From Ottelia alismoides (taxonomy: Eukaryota > Streptophyta > Magnoliopsida > Alismatales > Hydrocharitaceae): DNA of 64,000 nt. The translations under genes and the position numbers were made by a program. The DNA lies in NCBI GenBank assembly GCA_037367405.1, contig JAZKJV010010619.1, forward strand, positions 248,001-312,000, written 5' to 3'. A model generated the notes under the pieces. It was not told the origin of the DNA and ran no database searches. It saw nothing but the letters and a program-made list of their open reading frames with translations. This document shows positions 44,927 to 55,774 of the stretch, piece by piece. The number at the start of each line of letters is the position of its first letter. Within the stretch, counting starts at the first letter, position 1.

Positions 44927-46886
44927 TCCCCCTATACTTTACCTTTGCTAGTCCCTAGCAAACACTTATGCAATAAGTGCAAAAAGGAAAGAAAGAAAAG
45001 AAAAAGAAGAACTTGGATTTAATTTGATTATCAAACTTGTCTTCACAAAATCAAAGTTTGGAGCTTAAATAGGACCTTGGGAATTTTAGTGCGGGCGGAA
45101 CCTTAATGAGAACTGGATTTGAAATCCAACAGTCCTTGAGACTCCCAAAACTCTGTCCAAGTCTCCTCAATAGCCAGGTCAGAAATATCTCAATTCATAC
45201 GCAAACTCTTACGACTATGAATCTGACTCGTACAGTGTAAGTGATGATGGCTCTCCCCAACTAGAATGTCAAAGAAACTGACTTCTCCAGTACGACAACC
45301 CAATGATTCCCCAATCCAACAACTCCATCCTAGAGGAGCGGGGTATTCCCTTCTAAGTTCAAGTGGCAACCAGCTCAAGAGGAGGGGTGAAGAGAAGAAA
45401 GGACGGTAGCCAGTGTAACTACCTATCCTGGGATGCAAGACCAGTGTAGTCAAGTCATCCTGCTGCCGGCTCACATGATATGACTTTGGAACTCAAGCTT
45501 GCTTATTGACTTTACAACATTTGTACATACTTGCAGGCTTTTTATTTTTGTACATGCCTGAACTCTCTTTTTTTTAAATACTATATACAGCAGCATTTAC
45601 ATAAGGAGTTTTTCCTCTTGAGCCAGTAGACTATCCCTCTTTTGAAGCTTTATCGCAACCCACAGCCTCATGTCTTTAGACTTCCTTACTACTGGACAGG
45701 TTGGGGTGCACTTCCCTCCCTAGAGGAGGACAAATGTTTCCACTTGTGTGCATCTCATATCGGCAAATCCAATCCCCTCACCACTCCAACTGAGTTGAGC
45801 CATGTGAAAGGTGCAAGTGTCCAAGTTAGGTCATTATCAACAAGAGTCGTGCATGTGCTCCGAAATACTCTACTTAGGCAGTCAAGAATCCATTGAACTA
45901 AGTCCCGTGATCCTTAAGGAATTAAGTCAACTAGACCTGAAGTACCTCAAACCCAGTTCCTATAAGGTTCCTGTTATTAGGTAGATTTTTAAGGTTCAAT
46001 CAAGCTCCAATCTCCGGATTTTACTTAGACTCGTTCAACCATCAAACTCAATCCGAAAAATGCTCATGCCATGCAATGCAATGCAGAAAATATTTTTATG
46101 ATGCACTTTTCAAAGATTTTGAACTTTTTATGGATTTTTGAAAAGATGATGATGATGTATATGTTTTTTTTTCAAAAAGATTTTTCAAATATTTTTGGGT
46201 TTTAATTTTGCAAATGTTTTTGGGATTTTTGAAAATAAAAAGATTTTGGCTGAAAACTAGGTGAAAACTATGTACACGGGAGTGCTTCTTATATATAAGA
46301 AGTGGATTTTAAGAATTTACAAGGGTAAGTGATCAGTTTTATACATATATATAGTGGATTTTGGTGGGATGTAAATATTCCTCAAACTTATTTGACACAA
46401 GCTTTTCACACTTATTTTTGAAAACTATAGTCCAAAATAGTTTTTACAATCACTTTTGCAAACATGTACACACATTTGAAAATCATTTTGCAAAGGTTTT
46501 CCAAACAGTATAGATAGATTTTTCAAAGTATTTTTGCGACCATTTTTCAAACCATTTGCAAATCATTTTTCAAACATTTTATTTCACACAAAGAAAATAA
46601 ATTTTACAAACCACACATTTTTACACAGGTTGAAAGCATGTAACAAAATATTTTCAAAATAGTTTTCAATAGATGTTCACAACGATTTTCAAACTATTTT
46701 TCAAACATTTTGCAAAAAAAACATTTTCACCTGATTTATTAATCAGTAAATATAAAAAGAATTTGAGGAATAATCAACATCTTTTTATTAAAGATTTGTA
46801 ATGAATTTTAGAGAAAGAATAGCCATATTTATTAAGAAAATACGAAAGTACGAGTTATGGCTAAAGTATATACGCAGTATATACGA

Positions 46887-46901
46887 CCCCCCTATACTTA
46901 G
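46887..46901 (-). repeat. Half cassette of element B
   Basis: CCCCCCTATACTTAG on the plus strand is one arm plus the G-run of the hairpin cassette, without its partner. It is the counterpart of the lone arm at about 20957 in element A, which also sits about 140 bp LTR-ward of cassette 3. Confidence 0.7.
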
Positions 46902-47006
46902 CTTGAGCTATGTCCTCATAGATCGGAGAGAAAAGAGAAGACATAACTCGTACTAAGTATAGACAAGTCTAAAGAATAAATGAATGAACCAATAAGAAGT
47001 TGACCG

Positions 47007-47044
47007 TCCCCCCTATACTTAGGATCAAATAATCCTAAGTATAG
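47007..47044 (-). repeat. Hairpin plus G-run, cassette of element B
   Basis: CTATACTTAGGAT (47013-47025) pairs with ATCCTAAGTATAG (47032-47044) over 13 bp, with a C run at 47008-47013 (a G-run on the element's sense strand). Confidence 0.85.
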
Positions 47045-47107
47045 CAAACTGTACACAATGCAGGGAGGGTCAAGGGTGGGAATGAACATATCGTACTCAG
47101 ATTATCT

Positions 47108-47143
47108 CCCCCTATACTTAGGATAAAGTATCCCTAAGTATAG
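47108..47143 (-). repeat. Hairpin plus G-run, cassette of element B
   Basis: CTATACTTAGG (47112-47122) pairs with CCTAAGTATAG (47133-47143). The stem extends through GGATA/TATCC with one bulged C. A run of C lies on the plus-strand left side. Confidence 0.8.
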
Positions 47144-47201
47144 ACAAGAAGAGGAGACAATGGAGAGGATCGAAATGTAGAGAAACTCGGGGTGCACACC
47201 T

Positions 47202-47236
47202 CCCTATACTTAGGACAAAGTATGTCCTAAGTATGG
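47202..47236 (-). repeat. Hairpin cassette of element B with weakened G-run
   Basis: TATACTTAGGACA (47205-47217) pairs with TGTCCTAAGTATG (47223-47235) except at the outermost base. Only three C precede it, so the G-run has decayed while the stem remains. Confidence 0.75.
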
Positions 47237-47415
47237 AAAACTGTCTACAAGGGTGGCACCTTTTTGATAGATAAAGAAAATAGAAAAAGAAAAGAAGAAA
47301 AGAAGAAAATAGATCAACAGATGAAAGAGTGATATGAACAGATGGATCTGTACAGCGGAAGATGGAATTGATCACCATGTATGAGATGCAGATGATGAGA
47401 GTCAAAGAGCACATC

Positions 47416-49832
47416 TCATACCAGAAGAATGGGGGCAACGTCAATGGTCGGCGGATCGTGATCTAGATATAGTTTCAGGCGTTGACCATTGACGCGGAAG
47501 GTAGAGGAAGATGACGGTTCGGATATGTCGATGCTACCATTGTCATGTACCTTCCTAACCACATACAGACCTTTCCACTTGCTCTGTAATTTCCCTAGGA
47601 ATAATTTCTGCCTGGAATCAAACAACCATACTCTCTGATCTGGCTCAAACTGTTTGTGGCTGATGTGGGAATCGTGCCATGTTTTCACTTTTTCTTTATA
47701 CTATAGGCTGTTGGAAAAGGTTGTTTCTCTCAGCTCCTCCAGGGCTGCCAGTTCTGCTCTTCTCTGTTCTCCTATACTCTCGGAATCTAACAGTAACTCA
47801 GTGCCCAAAAAGATTTATGCTTGATCTCTACTGGCAGATGGCATGGCTTGCCATAGACGAGACGAAAGGGAGATGTCCCCAATGGATTCTTGAAAGAGGT
47901 CCGATAAGCCCACAAGACCGAGTCCAAAAGCTGTGACCAATCCTTTCGGTCTGGGCGGACAACTTTCTGCAAGATTGTTTTTATCTCCCGGTTCGATACT
48001 TCGGCAAGACCATTAGTCTGAGGGTGATATGGTGTGGCAACCCGATGGTCAATGCCGAACTCGTCTGCAAGGGCCCTAACCTTGTCATTGATGAAGTGAG
48101 ACCCCCCGTCTGAAATCAAGACTCCCGGTACCCCGAACCGTGAAATGATATTTTTCCTCAGCATACGATTTTAGCATCTGCGGCTCGGGCGGGGATGGCC
48201 TCAACCCATCGGATGACATAATCCACAGCGAGCAAAATATGCTTGAATCCCTGACTCTTAGGAAATGGGCCCATGAAATCAATCCCCCATGCATCAAAAA
48301 CCTCACAGAAGTGAATGGGTTGCATGGGCATCATGTCTCTCTGTCTGCAGGTTCCCATCTTCTGACAGTCAGTACATCTCCTCACAAACTCATCAGAATC
48401 CTTGAAGAGAGTAGGCCACCATAGGCCAGATTGAAGCACCTTATGTGCTGTCCTTTTTCCAGAATGATGTCCTCCTGCCTCAAGCTTGTGGCAATATGTG
48501 AGGACGCTATGTTGCTCTTCTTGAGGAATGCACCTCCTCCAGATGCTATCCCCTCCTTCATGATAAAGGACGGGATCCTCCCAATGGTAAAACTTGGCCT
48601 TAGCTAGGAAGGTCTCAAGTTTCTGCCTGGGCCAAACCTGAGGAACTGTCTTGGCAACAAGATAGTTTACAAAGTCAGCATACCACGGGAGTGAGGCGAC
48701 AGCCAAGATCGCCTTGTCTGGGAATGTCTCTGTGATAGGTGCACTGGGCTCAGATTCCTCAAGATTCTCCAATCTGGAAAGATGATCCGCCACCACATTC
48801 TTCACTCCAGGTTTATCCTTAATCTCAATATCAAATTCCTAGAGTAGAAGGATCCATCTGGTGAGGCGTGCTTTGGCATCCTTCTTAGCCATTAAATACC
48901 GGATGGCGGTGTGATCAGTGTAAATCATCACTCTAGATCCGAGAATATACGATCAATACTTATCCAGAGCAAAGACTACGGCCAGCATCTCTTTCTCAGT
49001 CACAGTGTAGTTCCGCTGAGCGGCATACAAAGTCCGGCTGGCGTAGTGAATGGCAAAAGGTAATCCATCCCTCCTCTGTCCAAGCACAGCCCCAACGACA
49101 AAATCTGAAGCATCCGTCATGATCTCGAATGGGAGAGACCAATCAGGTGGCTGAAGGACAGGAGCTGAAACAACCATCTCTTTGAGAGTCTCGAAAGACG
49201 CAAGACACTTATCATTGACAATAAACTCGGTGTCTTTTGTCAGCAAGTCAGTAAGCGGTCGGGCAATACGACTGAAGTCCTGAATGAACCATCGGTAGAA
49301 ACCGACATGCCCCAGAAAAGACCGTAACTGACGCAAGTTGGACGGTGGATTGAGTTTTCTGATGATATCCACCTTGGCCGGATCGACCTCCATGCCCCTG
49401 TTGGAGACGATATGACCGAGGACCATCCCTTGAGTCACCATAAAGTGGCTTTTCTCCCAAGATAAAACAAGATTGACCTCTATGCAGCGCTGAAGCACAC
49501 GGTCTAGGCAGTCAAGACAAGCATCGAACCCGTCGCCATAGACCGAGAAGTCATCCATGAAGACCTCTAAACAGTCACCCACCATGTCCGAGAAGATGGA
49601 CAACATGCACCTTTGGAATGTTGCCGGAGCGTTACATAGACCAAAAGGCATCCGTCTGAAAGCATAAGTCCCGAACGGACAGGTGAATGTCGTTTTCTCC
49701 TGGTCTTCGGGCGCAATGGCCACTTGATTATATCCAGAGTACCCGTCAAGAAAGCAGTAATGACTCTTCCCGGCTAGCCGCTCGATAGTCTGATCAGTAA
49801 AGGGTAGCAGGAAGTGATCCTTCTTGGTGGCC
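47416..49832 (-). pseudogene. pol: Element B RT (3' part), RNase H and integrase, broken
   Basis: It resumes at the codon after the insertion point with ATKKDHFLLPFTDQ and reads FMDDFSVYG and TDASDFVVGAVLG up to a TGA near 48950. A TAG follows near 48845. It then reads the integrase zinc finger (HHSGKRTAHKVL ... CTDCQKMG) and GIDFMGP to a frameshift near 48160. SDGGSHF and NREIKTIL follow, then another frameshift near 47790, and the C-terminus from 47688 (GKLQSKWKGLYVVRKVHDNG). Homology with element A is high throughout, so the order of breaks is clear. Confidence 0.9.
49828..49832. repeat. Left target duplication of element C
   Basis: TGGCC here and at 58746-58750 is the 5-bp target duplication made when element C inserted. 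It falls in the RT codons for Gln-Ala-Thr of element B. Confidence 0.95.
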
Positions 49833-52806
49833 TGATGAACCTCAGTTTCATCATCTTTATTTCCCATAATTAACCCCCTTGCTTAAAAGTTTGTCAATAA
49901 AACCCTGTTAATGTCCTATAATTAACAGAGTCCTAAATAAATTAAAAACCACAAAAAAATGACAAAACAAAAATCTGTGGTATTTTTAACCTTAAAAATA
50001 CCCTCCAAAATATTTCGGGCCCTTGTTTGATCTCTTTTCGAGTTTTGGTCAACATGAAACTTGTAGATCTCATCAAGATCTACAACTTTCATGTTTTGAG
50101 TTTTCTCAAAATCGGCCAATAGGGCCCTCAAAAATAAGAAAAACCCTCCTAATAATCTGATTGGGCCACGTGGCCCAATCTGGGGGCGCCACGTGGCCCG
50201 GTCCCTTTGTATCATCCGCCACTACTCCTGGCCGTTAGATCTCCCCCTGAGATCCAACGGCCCCCATCCCTCCACGCCAGCCGATAGCCTTCAACCCTTA
50301 GATCTTCCCCTGCGCTTCATCCTCACCACCCATTAGCGCCGCGCCCACAGCTTGACACGTGGCGCGCTGTGGGTCCTTCGATCGCGCCCTGGATCTCGCA
50401 TCTTAGCCGCTCAACCCACTCGTTATCCTCAGCCGTTCGATCACCTCCCACTCTCCATCTTTACCCTCCGTTAGCGCCGCGACCACATGACGCCACGTGG
50501 CGCATCCATCCGCCACTGATCACTCCGCCCCCAATCTAATCGGGTCCGTCACTTAGCGCCTCTTTGTCAGCCGTTGGATCTCAAGATCCAACGGCCGATA
50601 GTCATCGTCAACCTCCGATTCTCGTCCTCTCTCCCACGATCCAGCACTTGCACACCTCGCCCCCTTCCCATTTTCTCCACCACCTCCGACTACCTCACCC
50701 TTCGCCAACCGTCCCATGGTCCTCCCCAGTCATCCACGACCCTCGCGCACTCCTCCACTACCACTGAATCGCTTCCAGTCAACCCATAACTGCTTCAAAA
50801 CCCACGTCTTCCATCATCAGCTCCGCCACCTTCCCCTTCAAATATCGCGCTTCCTCCGTCGGTCCAACCCGTCCACCTTTACGAGGGAGGGGGCCCAGCC
50901 CTCCTCTGCCTCCCTGTGACAGAGGGAGGCGGCGCGATTGAGCGATGACGACCCAGCCTCCCCGGTGTCGACCCTTCGCCAAACACGGCGTCGTCGCGGC
51001 GCTCCGAGCCCGCCAAGCTGCTCCCAACGGCTGGGGGAGTTCAGCGATGACCCCGAGCTCCTCCTCGGAGCTCGAGCCCAAGCCACTCACGCCGCCATCG
51101 CTCAGGTAAGTTTCCTTCCTCTGTTTTGTATTTTTCTTGAATTTTGTTGAATTAATCAGGCCTCTCCGGCCACCCCCTCGCTCCGATGACCCCTTCAACA
51201 GCTCCGCTATACCTCCCCCTTCAACGTGACACCATTTGCTCACCTTCTCCCTCCGCCATCCCTCAGACCACTGTCAACCACCTCCTCCGCCACCCACGGC
51301 GGAGGAGCTCAGAGCTCTCACGTTCTCCGCTCGCATGAGCTCCCACTACGCTCACGCACGCACTTCTTTCGCTTCGGCTATGCGATCTAACCCTGCAGGT
51401 GTCCTAACTACTCAATGATCGGAGCGTCGCCGGAGGGCACTTCGTCTCAGCCGCCTGCAACCTTCGAGCCTTGACGATCGACGCCAGAGCCTCCTGGACC
51501 TTCCCCGAGTTCCCCGCTTCATCGACGACCATTAATTGGGCTCGGGGGAGGTCTACCGTGGCCAAGAGAGAGCGGCGGAGTCGGGGTGCCCTCGCCGGAG
51601 CTCGATTCGCGCCGCCAGCTGCGGAGGATGACGAAGGAGCAGAGGCCGTAGGATTATCTTCATCTGACGGCGCCGATTCGACCACGCATGTCTTCTCCAG
51701 CATCCGTAGGATCGTCTCGATCCAACGGCTACAGTTCAGCCACGTCGTCCACAAGAGCCACGTTCAGATGCCGTCGGATCTCGGAAGATCGGATGGTGCA
51801 CTCTCCGCCACGTGTCCTCCCCAGAGCTTCACCGAGCCTAAACCCCGAGCCTCCAGGCTTGGGACGTCCGAGCCTTCCCCGAGCCTGCAGCGGATCCAAC
51901 CCTCAGCCGAGCCTACGCCGAAGCATCTTCCGAACCTCTGCTGATCCCGAGCCTTCATCCGGGCCTGGAGAGCACATGCGTTGCACGTGTGTATCTGGGC
52001 AATTTGCAGAGACGTCCTCTGACTTCTCCAGATTTGCAGAATGGTCCCCGCGCGTATGGAATCTTTACAGGGAAGGCCTCAGATCTTATTTTATTTACTT
52101 TTTAGTCCTTCCCAGGGACCTTTCCGTAGTTATCATTTCATGTTTTCTTTCAGTTATGCCCTTGTCTTTCTTTATGCATATCTTGAGCATCATGTTTCCG
52201 TTTCAGTTGATTTCAGTCTCATTTGAAAGCTTGTTTGATGTACTTCTTGATGGCATATTAAGTTTCGTATTTTGGACACTTGAATTTTTATGTATCATTT
52301 TATTTGCTATGTGTCCCTTAGTAGTAACTTATGCCTTGTTAACATTATCGATCGAGCTTGAAATTTTAAAACAAATCTGAAATTGACTCATATTTAATTT
52401 TGCTCATCATTATTAACCTAGGGCATATTTCCACTTCATTTTCATTGCATTTCATGTCATTTATTTGCATGATAAAAAAATTGATAAAAAAAAGTGCATG
52501 TTTATTTTAATGCATTGTCTTGTTATGTCATGTCTTGTAGTGTCTACATGCATAGTTTGACCCATATACTTTTAACTCATCACTTGATTAAACAAACTTA
52601 AATCCGAATAATACGAGAGAGGCTCGTGTCCCTGAGTTCGACCTTGGTACCTTGCCAAGTAAAAATAAATAACGATCACCTCATTTCGATTCATTATGGC
52701 ATATTTAAATGAGGTGATCTCTTTGACGACCGAAACCGGCCCGACTACGATGACGATTCCATGTGCTAAAAACACTCTTTTAAAGGGCCGATTTTGCGAC
52801 TCGTCA
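49833..52806 (+). repeat. 5' LTR of element C
   Basis: The GC-rich core (50150-51970) has several CACGTGG cores, a perfect 22-bp palindrome around one of them (50159-50180), and GCCGTTGGATCT/AGATCCAACGGC arms separated by 2 bp (about 50571-50596). An intron-like stretch, CAG/GTAAGTTTCC to TTAATCAG, lies at about 51106-51159. Open frames of 60-230 codons occur in both LTRs but show no domain. Confidence 0.9.
50159..50180. promoter_or_regulatory. Perfect palindrome with G-box, LTR of element C
   Basis: A 22-bp perfect palindrome with arm GATTGGGCCAC centred on CACGTG, repeated at 56099-56120 in the other LTR. A further GCCACGTGGC follows about 10 bp later. G-boxes are bZIP/bHLH sites; regulation is inferred. 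Confidence 0.7.
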
Positions 52807-52808
52807 AA

Positions 52809-52826
52809 TGGCGCCGTTGCCGGGGA
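52809..52826 (+). promoter_or_regulatory. Primer binding site of element C, tRNA-Asp
   Basis: TGGCGCCGTTGCCGGGGA lies 2 bp after the LTR and is identical to that of element A. Confidence 0.9.
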
Positions 52827-53939
52827 CACGGCTCATTTCTTTTATTTTTTGGATTTTTGTGTGTTTAATTTAGTGTTCCTTTTTATAGGTCAATTAACCA
52901 CATATTTTGCATATGAAATTTTTTCTTTCTTATTTGAGATCTAACGATTGTTTCTGTGGCAGGGCCCTTGATGGATCAAGGAGGCGAGGAGCAGGACGTT
53001 CCCCGCTGCGAGGAGCTGCAGGAGCACGCTTGGAGCAAAGGAGGAAGAAAAGAAAAAAAAATGTCTCGCATTTTTGTTGCATTTTATTTTATAATAAACT
53101 CGTCTTTTACAGCGGTCTTCGATCGAAGACTCGCGATTGTAATCGGACGAACGTGGTTGTGTGGGGATCGTCCCCACTTGAGTGTCGACCTAGGACTAGG
53201 CACACGGCTCTCCGAGCTCAATTTTCATATTTTCTTGTGCTTGATCGTAGGTAGGATACACTTTAAATATAGACGCACTTAATCTCGCATCACTTAGCTA
53301 AAATTAATGGAGATCAATCACCGCTAATAGATGCATGATTAGGTGCGGCTTTTTCGACTTGCATACATGTTGGATTTGCGTTTTCAAAACGGCCCCAGTT
53401 TTTTCGCGGCTTTTATCGTCAAATCACTGCATGATTTATCGCTTAGCCTAGATCGCGGTTTCTTCGAATACATGTTTTTCTCGGCTTTCATTTCCTAGCT
53501 TGATCACCTAGGATTAATGGAAAATGGAATGAACGGTAGACGATGATTTCTTGATTTTGTGCTAACCTTAATTCAGTGATAACTCAAAATAAAATTGGGA
53601 CTGTTAATTGCAAGTCAACCATAAATGGAGTAAAATTCGGTTTTGGGAGAGCAACACCCTCAGTTACGCGTTGGTTTTTATTTCACATTTTTACCGCGTA
53701 ATTATTTAAAGTTTTATCACCAATAAAACCGACAAGATAATCAACCAACCTTGGTTGGTTTCATGTGTGAGTTGGTGAAACTAAGGGTTTGCTTGCTTGA
53801 TTGAGCCATATTTGTTGCGACACACAACCCCAAAACCGTAGTCACTCCATTCCATCTCCAAGATTCAATACCGCTCACTTGTAAATCCATCCCTCTTCTT
53901 CGTTCACCTTGGGTCTCTTCCAACATTAATCCTCATCTT

Positions 53940-53975
53940 TATATTTAGGCTAATCTCAGCCTAAGTATAGGGGGG
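53940..53975 (+). repeat. Hairpin plus G-run, cassette 1 of element C
   Basis: TATATTTAGGCT (53940-53951) pairs with AGCCTAAGTATA (53958-53969), with one wobble-type position, followed by GGGGGG and A. Confidence 0.8.
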
Positions 53976-54017
53976 ACCCAAGTCCCTGTGATTTCTCTAC
54001 TCATCTTTTCTTGCCTT

Positions 54018-54053
54018 TATACTTAGGTTATTTCTAACCTCAGTATAGGGGGG
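54018..54053 (+). repeat. Hairpin plus G-run, cassette 2 of element C
   Basis: TATACTTAGGTTA (54018-54030) pairs with TAACCTCAGTATA (54034-54046) with one mismatch, followed by six G. A lone 'aaggataggggggt' arm follows near 54138. Confidence 0.8.
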
Positions 54054-55760
54054 AGTCCCTCTTATCTCCCGTATATTCTTCTATTTTTTGGACCTATGGA
54101 CTCGTAACATCTAGTGCTATGAGGACATAGCAAAGTTTAAGGATAGGGGGGTATACCGTACATACAAGTTACTGACTTTAGCTAAAATCTGAAAATTCTG
54201 AAAAATTAAAAACTTTTTGGCTAAGGTAAAATTCGTTGGACTAAGAGAACTCAAAAGATTTCATGGCTTTTCTAACTGTGTTACACTATTTTGATAAAAA
54301 TATTTTTGAAAATGATTTGAAAAAAATGAGTTTTTTCTTGTTTTTGAAAAAAATCTTTTTGAAAAAATGTTTTGAAAATCCTTTGTGTGACATGGTTTTG
54401 AAATTCTTTTATCAAGAAAAGTTGAGTCTAACCTGTGTTTTAACTCTAAAAACTAAAACTCATAAAAATGAGAAAAATTAAAAAAATAAAATAAAATAAA
54501 ATGTTTTTGAATGAAGAAGTTGGATTAAACCTCTACTCTTTCACTTTCACCCAGGATCTGAATTGTTCAAGGAGACTTAGCTTTTAGAGGTCTTTGAGAT
54601 TTGCGGTTAACCAGCCTTAACCATCAGGGTCTTAGACTTAATCATCCACATTCCCCTAGGTCTCTAGATTTGCATGCTATATTCCATGCTTAGTCTCAGA
54701 CAAAGAGAATATGATCAGCACATCACATGCACGACTGCGGTTTTGATTGAGATGAGTTGATTTTTCACCTGAGGGATTGGGATGAGGAAGTCAAGTTTGG
54801 ATTTGATCTAATGATGCTCGAGGATGGGATAAAATCTTTGAAGGCTTCAGGAAACCTGAGTGTCAGCAATATTAGCCAGTATGAGAACTTGATTCTTATA
54901 CTAATCTCTTGACATTGACCTAAGTGCCTGGGTGTGATATACATAAAAAATTTGTTGATCAGTGTGCGCCAACTCTTGGTAAAAGCAGTGGAGCTAGCCA
55001 AAAATTATACAAGTCAATAAAATTTCAAAGAAAAGCTCTCATTCCACAAAGTCAAATATCAAAGAGCTTCCACCAAAGGCGAGCGCTCCCAAACTTTTCA
55101 AAGTGTACACTTGGACCACCGCTATTAGGACCAGGAGTCGGGCTTGCACCAAAAAAGGGCTCTGCATCGTAAATGCTACAAGTCTGGGTGTCGAAGGTAC
55201 GATAGGTACTCAAAAAAGACACACCCCGGTGTACTCCCAGGAAAACAAGTGCAGACGGCTCCAACTTCTCTTGACGGACGCACTGATCAACACCAAAAAA
55301 ATGTGTTGCGTAAAAGGCACTAGAGAGAATCCTTGTTCCAATGAGAGGGAGAGAAGAATTGTCACAATCCCATGCCCTCCATTTCTGGCCTGCCATTTAC
55401 ATTTTCTAAGTCTGACAAACTAAAGAGAAGGTGGACTGAATGCAAGATTTGATTTATTCCCTAGTGCTGAGGATTGGGTCCTTAGGAGATTTTCTCGGAC
55501 CAAGATTTTGGGTGAAGACTTGACTCTACTCTCAGAATTGCAGTCAACACTAAACTCATATCCTTTAGTTTATATGTACATCAGAGAGAGTCTAGAGAAG
55601 TAGAGGAATTGGAAGCCTCTTGATTAAGGCTGGGTTGAACTCTAAAATTTTGGATCTCTGAAGCCGAGTCGACTTGATCAGATTGGATCCTGTATTCACA
55701 TGCACAAGGGGGTTAATCCAACTTAGTCATTCTTTTTGATGCTCGAGGACGAGCATAGTT

Positions 55761-55774
55761 TAAGTATAGGGGGG
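55761..55774 (+). promoter_or_regulatory. Polypurine tract of element C
   Basis: TAAGTATAGGGGGG immediately precedes the 3' LTR. It is identical to the right arm plus G-run of the upstream cassettes. Confidence 0.9.

Larger units (their letters stand above)
44927..47415 (-). other. Non-coding 3' region of element B
   Basis: The polypurine tract reads TATAGGGGGA on the minus strand, next to the LTR. Blocks at 45300-45360 and 45610-45665 match element A at about 22090-22160 and 21795-21850. 46080-46760 is AT-rich with 'ttttcaaa' words. Four hairpin/G-run cassettes lie at 46887-47236. An antisense 84-codon frame at 45642-45896 is not kept in element A. Confidence 0.7.
52807..55774 (+). other. 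Interior of element C: leader, hairpins, no coding region
   Basis: A tRNA-Asp primer site is followed by a leader with 'ttttgggagagcaacaccctca' near 53640 and a 'caataaaaccgacaagataat' block near 53722. Both match element A's leader just before gag (13340 and 13527). The sequence then jumps to the post-pol hairpins at 53940. Gag-pol has therefore been deleted cleanly between leader and 3' region. The remainder (54180-55740) is AT-rich and without genes. Confidence 0.75.

Noticed and set aside
45642..45896. 84-codon frame antisense to element B in the conserved 3' region
   Set aside because: The matching part of element A does not keep the frame, so conservation is at the DNA level, not protein.
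51688..52380. 230-codon open frame in the LTR of element C with hydrophobic C-terminus
   Set aside because: The reading shifts from GC-rich compositional Ser/Pro/Arg sequence into AT-rich Phe/Leu sequence. The other LTR truncates it with one substitution (near 58144), so it is not under coding constraint.
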